A stretch of DNA of 9,840 nt, taken from NCBI GenBank assembly GCA_046734675.1, contig JBKPRU010000173.1, forward strand, positions 1-9,840, read 5' to 3'. The notes beneath the pieces are model-generated. The model saw nothing but the letters and a program-made list of their open reading frames with translations, ran no database searches and was not told the DNA's origin. The DNA comes from QHWT01 sp046734675 (GTDB lineage: Bacteria; Acidobacteriota; Vicinamibacteria; Vicinamibacterales; 2-12-FULL-66-21). This document shows positions 1-5,732 of the stretch, in pieces (the stretch's first letter is position 1; each line of letters starts with the position of its first letter). A program made the position numbers and the translations under genes.

Positions 1-23
1 CCTCCAGATGTTTTGACCTGCAA

Positions 24-566
24 CTATTTTACACCGACGCGGCGGCGCGCTGTGGCCCGCCGCCGGGTCCGGCGAGCCGTCCCCACTACCGGTATTCGGC
101 GTGGCTCACGCGCCAGCGATTCGGCGAGCGTCGCCAGCACGCGCCGCGCGACCGCCCGGTCGCGATCCGACACGCCGCCGAGGGCTCCGCGCACGACGGC
201 CTCGACAGTACCGCGGCTGACGGCGTTCACCCGCCGGCCGCGCGCCGTCAGCACGAGCACCGCGCGCCGCCGATCGCCTGCATGCTCGTCGCGGCCGAGC
301 AGTCCCTGCGCGATCAGGCGGCCCAGTACTCCGGTCAGGGTGCTGGGGTGAACGTGCAAGGTTCGCGCGATCTCCCCCGCCGACACGCCGGGCGCGAGCC
401 CGACGATGCGGAGCACCAGCCGCTGCAGTCCGCTGACGCCCAGCGTCTGCGCCATGCGCTTCGAGGCGCGCTGGAGCCCGTGCTCGAGCGCCCACAGCAG
501 CCGCATGAATTGCAGCACGTCCGGCAGCGCCACCGGCGCATCGTCCTGAACGGGATAGGCAGTCAT
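24..566 (-). CDS. MarR-family winged-helix transcriptional regulator
   Basis: A 180-aa protein that looks like a MarR-type dimeric DNA-binding regulator. After an N-terminal helix (about residues 15-40) comes the winged helix-turn-helix: 'GVSAGEIARTLHVHPSTLTG' as the HTH, followed by a wing containing 'DRRRAVLVLTARG', which matches the D-x-R wing signature of MarR proteins. A C-terminal helix with 'LATLAESLA' would complete the dimer interface. The ATG at 566 is preceded by GAGGTG (577-582 on the minus strand) at 10 nt. The last 25 or so residues are unusually rich in Arg (RRTRRRATARRR), beyond the usual MarR end. It is transcribed divergently from the PLD-like gene, with a 203-bp spacer that holds inverted repeats, so control of itself and that gene is plausible. 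The ligand is unknown. Family assignment is firm; targets are inference. Confidence 0.88.
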   Translation of the reverse strand: MTAYPVQDDAPVALPDVLQFMRLLWALEHGLQRASKRMAQTLGVSGLQRLVLRIVGLAPGVSAGEIARTLHVHPSTLTGVLGRLIAQGLLGRDEHAGDRRRAVLVLTARGRRVNAVSRGTVEAVVRGALGGVSDRDRAVARRVLATLAESLAREPRRIPVVGTARRTRRRATARRRVGVK

Positions 567-576
567 GCGGCATTTT

Positions 577-582
577 CACCTC
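577..582 (-). promoter_or_regulatory. Ribosome binding site of the MarR gene
   Basis: GAGGTG on the minus strand lies 10 nt before the ATG at 566 and supports that start. Confidence 0.5.
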
Positions 583-642
583 AAACTGTCGGCGCCGCCA
601 AGAATGTGCCCAACCCGCCTGCCGTTTTGAGATCGTCGACGA

Positions 643-660
643 CTCAAGGATTGACTTGAG
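643..660. promoter_or_regulatory. Inverted repeat, candidate MarR operator
   Basis: CTCAAG (643-648) and CTTGAG (655-660) are perfect inverse complements separated by 6 nt. An 18-bp dyad of this size, in the spacer of a divergent marR gene, is a typical MarR-family operator. It overlaps the candidate -35 TTGACT (652-657), so a bound regulator could block rightward transcription. The dyad is seen directly; its role is inference. Confidence 0.45.
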
Positions 661-678
661 ACCGGCACCGCTTACTTT
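652..678 (+). promoter_or_regulatory. Candidate promoter for the PLD-like gene
   Basis: TTGACT at 652-657 is a good match to a sigma70 -35 box. The best -10-like hexamer is TACTTT (673-678) at 15-bp spacing, which is short and weak. The position would leave a leader of roughly 85 nt before the GTG at 770. Only the -35 is persuasive. Confidence 0.25.
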
Positions 679-756
679 GTGTACAAACGATTTATGGTCC
701 CACACCAGCGCCGCTCAGCCGGGACCCACTCTTGCAACGTCCCTAGCAAATTATCC

Positions 757-762
757 AGGGAG
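757..762 (+). promoter_or_regulatory. Ribosome binding site deciding the PLD-like gene start
   Basis: AGGGAG lies 7 nt before GTG 770, and the frame from that GTG begins directly with a signal peptide. This favours 770 over the in-frame TTG at 656, which has neither. Confidence 0.65.
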
Positions 763-769
763 TTGCCCC

Positions 770-2458
770 GTGCTCATTGGTCGTCGGTCGTCGCTGGTAT
801 GTGTTTCGGCGGCATGCGCCGCAGCCCTGCTGTTTACCGCTCGCGCCGACGCGCTCGAGCGCATCTGTGATCCGGCATACGAGAACTGCCGCACGCCGCT
901 CCTCGCCTTGATCGACAACGAGCAGATCGGCATCGACGTGGCGTTCTGGTTCATGGAGGATGCCCGCTACTCGGCGGCCTTGATTCGACGGTTTCAGGCC
1001 GGCGTACCCGTGCGCGTCATCTTCGACAGCGAGGCCGTCCCCTCGACGGGACCGCGCCGCGAAATCCTCGACGATCTGATCGCCGCCGGCATTCCGCTGC
1101 GCGACAAGACCAGCGGCGGGATCACGCACTGGAAGATGATGCTCTTCGCCGGTCAGGCGACGGTGGAGTTCAGCGCCGCGAACTACAGCGATTTCGCGTT
1201 CGTGCCGGTCCAGCCGTACGTCAACTACACCGACGAGATCGTCTACTTCACCGACCAGCCCTCGATCGTCGACAGCTTCAAGACGCGTTACGACGATGTC
1301 TGGACCGCGACGTCCGGCTACACCAATTACGCGAACATCACGACGCCGCTGACCCGCACCTATCCGACGTTTTCGATCGACCCGCGCCTCAACTTCGTCC
1401 CCTGGGAGAACTTCGCATCGCGGTCGGTGGCGCGCTACAACGCAGAGACGAAGGGCATCGACACGATCATCTACCGCATCACGGACCGCCGTCATACCGA
1501 TGCGGTGATCGCGGCTCGCGCGCGCGGCGTCCCGGTGCGGATCATCACCGAGCAGCAGCAGTACCGCGACCCCACGCGCCTGTGGCATGCCTGGAACGTC
1601 GACCGCCTTTACATGGCGGGCGTGCAGCTTCGCGTTCGCGCGCATGCCGGCCTGACCCACGAAAAGCTGACGCTGCTCGCCGGACAGCAGATGGCGATCT
1701 TCGGCTCGTCGAACTGGACGAGCCCGTCGGCCAGCTCGCAACTCGAGCACAACCTGTTCACGACCGACCCGACGTTCTTTGCGTGGGCCCGCGATCACTT
1801 CGAGCGGAAGTGGAACAACCTGGGACCGTCCCCCGAGACGCAGCCATTCGCCCCGCTGCCTCCGGACACGCCGGCGCTGCGGTCGCCCGCAAATGGCGCG
1901 TCCACGCAGCCGACGACCGTCACGCTCTCCTGGTACGCCGGACCGTGGGCGCACAAGTACGACGTGTATCTAGGGACCGATCCGGCGCACCTGCAGAAGG
2001 TCCTCGATGACGTCGACCTGGGCCCGAGCGAGTCGCCGACGGACTTGATCAGCCACACGATCTCCGGTCTGGCCGGCGGCACGACCTACTACTGGCAGGT
2101 GGTGAGTCGAACGATGGCGAATCTCGAGAGGGCCAGCCAGGTCTGGAGCTTCGCGACCACCGGCACCGCGCCCGCGCCGCTGCCCTCCGGCTGGACGAGC
2201 GTGGATGTCGGTGCGGTTGGCGCGGCCGGCAGTGCGTCCTATGACGCGGACACCTTCCAGGTCACCGGCTCGGGCGCCGACATCTGGGGCACGCAGGACG
2301 AGTTTCATTTCGTGTCAGGCATGGTCGGGCGATGGAGAGATCGTCGCGCGCGTGCCGAGCGTATCGCCGACCGACGCGTGGACCAAGGCGGGCGTGATGA
2401 TGCGCAGCTCGCTGTCGCCCAACGCGAGCCACGCGTCGATGTTCGTCTCGGCGGGTAA
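770..2458 (+). CDS. Secreted phospholipase D-like protein, N-terminal part of a frameshifted gene
   Basis: Read from GTG 770. Residues 1 to about 27 form a signal peptide (basic LIGRRSS, hydrophobic core, end at FTARADA), so the protein is exported. A PLD-like fold follows with two HKD-type motifs: H120-x-K122 (THWKMMLFAGQ, then SAANYS) and H297-x-K299 (THEKLTLLAGQQ, then GSSNWT). In both, the Asp of the HxKx4D signature is absent and Ala-Gly-Gln stands there. Residues about 367-465 resemble an FN3-like domain (LSWYAG, YDVYLGTDP, YYWQVVS). From about residue 471 the first of two lectin-like modules begins, but the frame is lost after 'DEFHFV' (near 2315). The last 47 or so residues to the stop at 2456-2458 are out-of-frame, Arg-rich sequence. 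Restoring the frame gives one protein of about 839 aa ending at 3287. Likely a secreted phosphodiesterase or nuclease; the substrate is unknown. Confidence 0.82.
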   Translation: MLIGRRSSLVCVSAACAAALLFTARADALERICDPAYENCRTPLLALIDNEQIGIDVAFWFMEDARYSAALIRRFQAGVPVRVIFDSEAVPSTGPRREILDDLIAAGIPLRDKTSGGITHWKMMLFAGQATVEFSAANYSDFAFVPVQPYVNYTDEIVYFTDQPSIVDSFKTRYDDVWTATSGYTNYANITTPLTRTYPTFSIDPRLNFVPWENFASRSVARYNAETKGIDTIIYRITDRRHTDAVIAARARGVPVRIITEQQQYRDPTRLWHAWNVDRLYMAGVQLRVRAHAGLTHEKLTLLAGQQMAIFGSSNWTSPSASSQLEHNLFTTDPTFFAWARDHFERKWNNLGPSPETQPFAPLPPDTPALRSPANGASTQPTTVTLSWYAGPWAHKYDVYLGTDPAHLQKVLDDVDLGPSESPTDLISHTISGLAGGTTYYWQVVSRTMANLERASQVWSFATTGTAPAPLPSGWTSVDVGAVGAAGSASYDADTFQVTGSGADIWGTQDEFHFVSGMVGRWRDRRARAERIADRRVDQGGRDDAQLAVAQREPRVDVRLGG

Positions 2459-3284
2459 GGGGCTCGCGTTCCAGCGTCGTACCGCAAGCGGCGGCGTGTC
2501 GGCTCACACGAGCGGCGGCAGCGGGACGGCTCCGATGTGGGTGAGGCTGCAGCGCAGCGGCGCGAGCGTGACCGCCTCGTCTTCGACGAACGGATCCTCC
2601 TGGACCACCGTCGGGACCGACACCGTCGAGCTGGGCACAACGATCTACGTGGGGCTCGCGCTCACGAGTCATCAGGACGGCGTGCTGGCGTCCGCCTCGT
2701 TCGACAGTGTCGCGCTGCGCGCGAGCGATACGCCGTCACTGCCGGAGGGCGTGTCCGATCGAGACATCGGGTCGGTTGGCGCCGCAGGCTTCGCCTCGTA
2801 CAGCAACGGAACGTTTCAGGTCACCGGCTCCGGCGCGGACATCTGGGGCACCGCTGACGAATTTCACTTCGTGTACCAGTCGTGGTCGGGCGACGGCACC
2901 ATAGTCGCGCGCGTCGCGCAGGTTTCGAACACCGATGTGTGGACGAAGGCCGGCGTGATGATTCGGAATTCGCTCGACGCCAACGCCAGTCATGTGTCGA
3001 TGTTCGTCTCGGCCGGCAAGGGGTTGGCGTTCCAGCGTCGCACCACCACCGGCGCCGAGTCGGTGCACACGAGCGGCGGCAGCGGCACGGCACCGATGTG
3101 GGTGAAGCTGCAGCGGAGCGGCAGCACCGTGACGGCGTCCGTGTCAGCGGATGGCACGTCGTGGACGGTGGTGGGCAGCGACACGATCGAGCTCGGAGCG
3201 ACGATCTATGTGGGTCTTGCGCTCACGAGCCATCACGACGGCGCCGTTGCCTCGGCGACGTTCGACGGCGTGTCGCTGGGCAGT
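2180..3284 (+). repeat. Tandem in-gene duplication, two units of about 561 bp
   Basis: Unit 1 runs from 2180 to 2738 and unit 2 from 2739 to 3284. They are colinear at DNA and protein level, for example both have ATGTTCGTCTCGGC followed by a near-identical stretch coding AGKGLAFQRR. Unit 1 is 559 bp instead of the 561 bp (187 codons) needed to keep frame, because two bases are missing after GTGT at 2312-2315 relative to unit 2 (GTGTACCAG). The last unit is slightly shorter since it lacks the linker. Confidence 0.85.
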
Positions 3285-3287
3285 TGA
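2205..3287 (+). CDS. C-terminal lectin-like part of the frameshifted PLD-like gene
   Basis: This frame carries the rest of the protein above. Authentic sequence starts near 2316 (QAWSGDGEIVARV). The ATG at 2205 only opens the frame, has no meaning as a start, and its first 37 or so residues are out-of-frame. It contains most of module 1 and all of module 2. Each has the same order: 'FQVTGSGADIWGT.DEFHFV', 'WSGDG.IVARV', 'WTKAGVM.R.SL', 'MFVSAGKGLAFQRRT', 'HTSGGSGTAPMWV.LQRSG', 'IYVGLALTSH'. These resemble concanavalin-like or DUF1349-like beta-sandwich modules on bacterial extracellular enzymes, probably for binding carbohydrate or surfaces. It ends with 'FDGVSLGS' and the stop at 3285-3287, inside a 55-bp overlap with the converging LtrA gene. 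It is not a separate gene in my reading. Confidence 0.75.
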   Translation: MSVRLARPAVRPMTRTPSRSPARAPTSGARRTSFISCQAWSGDGEIVARVPSVSPTDAWTKAGVMMRSSLSPNASHASMFVSAGKGLAFQRRTASGGVSAHTSGGSGTAPMWVRLQRSGASVTASSSTNGSSWTTVGTDTVELGTTIYVGLALTSHQDGVLASASFDSVALRASDTPSLPEGVSDRDIGSVGAAGFASYSNGTFQVTGSGADIWGTADEFHFVYQSWSGDGTIVARVAQVSNTDVWTKAGVMIRNSLDANASHVSMFVSAGKGLAFQRRTTTGAESVHTSGGSGTAPMWVKLQRSGSTVTASVSADGTSWTVVGSDTIELGATIYVGLALTSHHDGAVASATFDGVSLGS

Positions 3288-4297
3288 TCGACGCGGCGAG
3301 CGGTGTCGCTCGCCGTCCACCCGATGATCGACAGCGCCAGCATCACCACGGTCATCGCCGACGCCAGGATCGCGGATTCCGTTCCGCCCAATGGCGCGCG
3401 GGACGCGGCGGTGACGAGGCCGCGGAGGCCGACGCCGGCGATGACGATCCCCATCGAGAGCGGAACGTGCGCGTAGCACCAGATGTGGAATCGCAGCGCA
3501 TCGCGGCGGCTCCGGACCGAGCGCTCGGCGGCCCCGGCAACGCCATCGAAATACCACCACCACAGGAGGAACAGAATCCCCATTCCCAGAAATGCGGACG
3601 TTGCGGCGGAGGGCGTCCAGTCCTCGTGACTCTCCATGCCCTGCATCACGGCGACGACGCTTTCACCGAGCAGGATGAGTGTAAAGAGACCGAATCGCTC
3701 CGGGAGGTGCGCGGCGTCGGGTGGAACTTTCACGCTGTGCGAGACGGCCAGCCACGGCGTCCCCAGATCGATCGCGAACGCGAGCGCCCACAACCAGAAT
3801 CGCTCGGGCGCCGGCGTAAACGCCGACGTCAGCCAGAACACGGCCGCGATGCCGTGCCCGGCCAGATACCGCATCGTCAGCGGGCGCGCGTCCCTGACGT
3901 GGCGGGCGCGGAAGTATTGCGCGACCAGGATGAACCGCAGGGCTGCGTAGGCAGCTGCGAAACCCGCTGACGAGCGGCTGTCGAGCGCGTCGGTGGCGTT
4001 GGCGGCCATCACGGCAACGACGAACACCTGGACCAGCGTCAGCGCGCGCCCGGCCGCGTCGTCGGTCTCGAATCTGGTCGCGAACACCGCCTGCCCCGTC
4101 CACGCCCACCAGATCAGAATGAACAGCGGCGCGAATCGCACGAGGCCGGCAACGTTGTAGTCGTGGCGAAGGGGTTCGGCCACCTGGCTGACCGCCGCGA
4201 CGAAGATGAGATCGAAAAACAGTTCGAGCCACGTGACCTTGCGCTGCTCCGACGCGAGCGAGCGCAGGCGCAACGGCCTGGTGAACAGATCACCCAC
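3233..4297 (-). CDS. LtrA-family (low temperature requirement) membrane protein
   Basis: A 354-aa polytopic membrane protein matching the LtrA family, named after a Listeria locus needed for growth in the cold; its biochemical role is not established. Diagnostic segments are 'TWLELFFDLIFVAAVSQVAE' near residues 22-41 and 'LPERFGLFTLILLGESVVAV' in the middle. About eight to nine hydrophobic segments follow, such as LFILIWWAWTG, ILFLLWWWYF and SAMTVVMLALSIIGWTA. The GTG start at 4297 has GGAGG five nt upstream. It is the last gene of the leftward run, 57 bp after the zf-HC2 gene. Its hydrophilic C-terminal tail (about 18 residues after TARR) is encoded wholly antisense to the end of the PLD-like gene, which suggests the reading frame was extended into its neighbour. 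Confidence 0.9.
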   Translation of the reverse strand: MGDLFTRPLRLRSLASEQRKVTWLELFFDLIFVAAVSQVAEPLRHDYNVAGLVRFAPLFILIWWAWTGQAVFATRFETDDAAGRALTLVQVFVVAVMAANATDALDSRSSAGFAAAYAALRFILVAQYFRARHVRDARPLTMRYLAGHGIAAVFWLTSAFTPAPERFWLWALAFAIDLGTPWLAVSHSVKVPPDAAHLPERFGLFTLILLGESVVAVMQGMESHEDWTPSAATSAFLGMGILFLLWWWYFDGVAGAAERSVRSRRDALRFHIWCYAHVPLSMGIVIAGVGLRGLVTAASRAPLGGTESAILASAMTVVMLALSIIGWTASDTARRVDQLPSDTPSNVAEATAPS

Positions 4298-4354
4298 AGA
4301 AGCCTCCCTTGTCGTGCGGTTCTGCGGGTTGGATGACGACGGGCCGGTGAGGTT

Positions 4355-4597
4355 TCAGGAAGAGCGGCGGGCTGCGAGGATTGCCTGGACCAGGTCCTCG
4401 GGCACGTCGAGGCCCAGCTCCGCGCCGGCCTCGTCGAACGCGTGCTTCCCGAGCGTGACGGTCTCTTCGTACGACCGCAGGTAGCGCCGGCAATTGGCGC
4501 AGCGGGCGAGGTGATCATCGAAGCGCGTGCGCACCTCCGGCGACAGCTCGCCCGAAAGATAGTCCGAGATGAACCCGGCGACGTCGCGGCAGGTCAC
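4355..4597 (-). CDS. Small zf-HC2 zinc-finger protein (anti-sigma-factor type)
   Basis: An 80-aa soluble protein with the zf-HC2 pattern: Cys3, His29, Cys33 and Cys36 (TCRDV ... DDHLARCANCRRYL). This is the Zn-binding fold of anti-sigma factors such as RsrA/ChrR-type proteins. Helical segments follow, ending 'VPEDLVQAILAARRSS'. There is no transmembrane segment, unlike many zf-HC2 anti-sigma proteins. The start is GTG 4597, preceded by GAGGAG; the open frame extends back to 4741 but would then overlap the dehydrogenase and add unrelated sequence. It lies 29 bp after the dehydrogenase stop, in the same direction. No sigma-factor gene is present in the window, so its partner is unknown. A redox or metal sensing role is possible but inferred. 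Confidence 0.85.
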   Translation of the reverse strand: MTCRDVAGFISDYLSGELSPEVRTRFDDHLARCANCRRYLRSYEETVTLGKHAFDEAGAELGLDVPEDLVQAILAARRSS

Positions 4598-4626
4598 GGT
4601 GGAGTCTCCTCGTTGACAATGGCCGA

Positions 4627-5724
4627 TCACCCGACTTCGCAGAAGATTTTGATCGCTCCGTTCGGATTCTGCAAGCGGTCGAAGAGGTCGCGGTAGCGGT
4701 CGAGGCCATGCACCGGATCCGTGAGCAGCCGGCGCATCCACCCCGGGTATTCCGACTCGGCCTGCGCCATGTCCCGCACGCCGTTTTCGAAGTTGTCGCG
4801 GCTCGCGTTGACGCTGCCCACCATCACCTTGTTGCCGAGCACGAACTCCAGGTTGATGCGATCCGCCGGCACTTCGAGCGTCCGGTTCCCGCCCGTGATG
4901 CTGGTCAGCACGAGCACGCCATTCCTTGCCAGCACCTGCATGCTGTCGAACACCACCGCCGAGGACCCGGTGCCTTCGAAAATGAGATCGAACGGACCGT
5001 GCTCGTTGGCGGCGGACGCGAGGGTCCGCTCGGCGGTGTTGATATAACGGGCGCCGATCGCGCTGACGAGATCCGCGTTCAAGTACGGCGCGGGTGTTCG
5101 GCCAAATGCCGTCACGTCGAGCCCGCGCAGCCGCAGCACGAGCGTCGCGAGCAGGCCGAGGGTCCCAGTGCCCATGACCGCCGCCTTCTTCGGCCGCCAG
5201 ACCTTCAACCGCCGCTGAATCTCCCAGGCCTGCGTGAGGCCCTTCTGCGCGACCGTCATCGGCTCGAGTAGCACGCCGACGTCGCGCAGGCCCTGCGGGA
5301 CCTTGACCACGAACTCCTCGTTCTCGACGTAGTACTCCGTGAGATAGCCGTGACGCAGGTTGATGCCGCGCTCGAAGTACCGCGTGTCTGTCGTCATGTC
5401 CTGCAAGCCGATCGCGTCGTAAAGGCTGGTGCCTGGCCGCCGCACCGTGGCGACGACGAAATCGCCGGGACGGAGGAACGTGACGTTCGGCCCGACCGCT
5501 TCGATCTGGCCGAAGCCTTCATGGCCGACGACCAGAAAGTCGTAGCCGTCGGGCGCCGCACCGTATTCAGCGGCATTGATCTCTTTGTCGGTGCCGTCGA
5601 CGCCCACGCGCAGCACTCGCACGAGCACGCCGCAGCCGTTGGGCACGTCCGACAACGATGGTTTCTCGAGCTCCGCCAGGTGGACACTGTCCGGCTTTCC
5701 CGGGACGACAGCAATGGCTTTCAT
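4627..5724 (-). CDS. Zinc-dependent glucose 1-dehydrogenase family enzyme
   Basis: A 365-aa medium-chain dehydrogenase like archaeal and bacterial glucose 1-dehydrogenases (beta-D-glucose plus NAD(P)+ to gluconolactone). The N-terminal catalytic domain has the zinc site in the Haloferax-like form: Asp43 (GVDGTDKE), His68-Glu69 (VGHEGFGQ) and Glu154 (LLEPMTVAQKG). The cofactor fold carries 'AAVMGTGTLGLLATL' (about 181-195), and a GDH-type C-terminal part follows (NRTLEVPADRINLEFVLGNK; ending NGAIKIFCEVG). The loop that normally binds a structural zinc through four Cys has none here (RRPGTSLYDAIGLQDM). I chose ATG 5724, which begins MKAIAVVPG and has GAGGAG five nt upstream; the frame extends to 5781 without support. 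It starts 8 bp after the glucosidase stop, so the two are surely co-transcribed. Substrate could also be another aldose. Confidence 0.88.
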   Translation of the reverse strand: MKAIAVVPGKPDSVHLAELEKPSLSDVPNGCGVLVRVLRVGVDGTDKEINAAEYGAAPDGYDFLVVGHEGFGQIEAVGPNVTFLRPGDFVVATVRRPGTSLYDAIGLQDMTTDTRYFERGINLRHGYLTEYYVENEEFVVKVPQGLRDVGVLLEPMTVAQKGLTQAWEIQRRLKVWRPKKAAVMGTGTLGLLATLVLRLRGLDVTAFGRTPAPYLNADLVSAIGARYINTAERTLASAANEHGPFDLIFEGTGSSAVVFDSMQVLARNGVLVLTSITGGNRTLEVPADRINLEFVLGNKVMVGSVNASRDNFENGVRDMAQAESEYPGWMRRLLTDPVHGLDRYRDLFDRLQNPNGAIKIFCEVG

Positions 5725-5732
5725 CGGACTCC

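Larger units (their letters stand above)
567..769. promoter_or_regulatory. Divergent intergenic region between the MarR and PLD-like genes
   Basis: This 203-bp spacer has no convincing gene. It must contain promoters for both divergent genes. It holds three dyads close together: a 10-bp palindrome TCGTCGACGA (633-642), the inverted repeat CTCAAG-N6-CTTGAG (643-660) and TTTGT-GT-ACAAA (676-687). An open frame running back from the PLD gene through this region to a TTG at 656 has no ribosome binding site or protein-like composition, so I treat it as untranslated. Confidence 0.6.

Noticed and set aside
106..705. A 199-aa minus-strand frame overlapping the MarR gene
   Set aside because: It is Ala/Arg-rich and out of frame with the clear MarR protein.
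743..1954. A 403-aa open frame on the minus strand opposite the PLD-like gene
   Set aside because: Arg- and Asp-rich composition with no domains; explained by GC-rich third positions of the real gene on the plus strand.
2312..2330. Programmed ribosomal frameshifting in the PLD-like gene
   Set aside because: No slippery heptamer or clear stimulatory stem is visible at the junction, and comparison with module 2 shows a plain loss of two bases.
2882..3970. A 362-aa plus-strand frame spanning the PLD and LtrA 3' ends
   Set aside because: Its composition is His/Arg/Asp-rich, it lies out of frame with module 2 and antisense to the clearly membrane-type LtrA protein.
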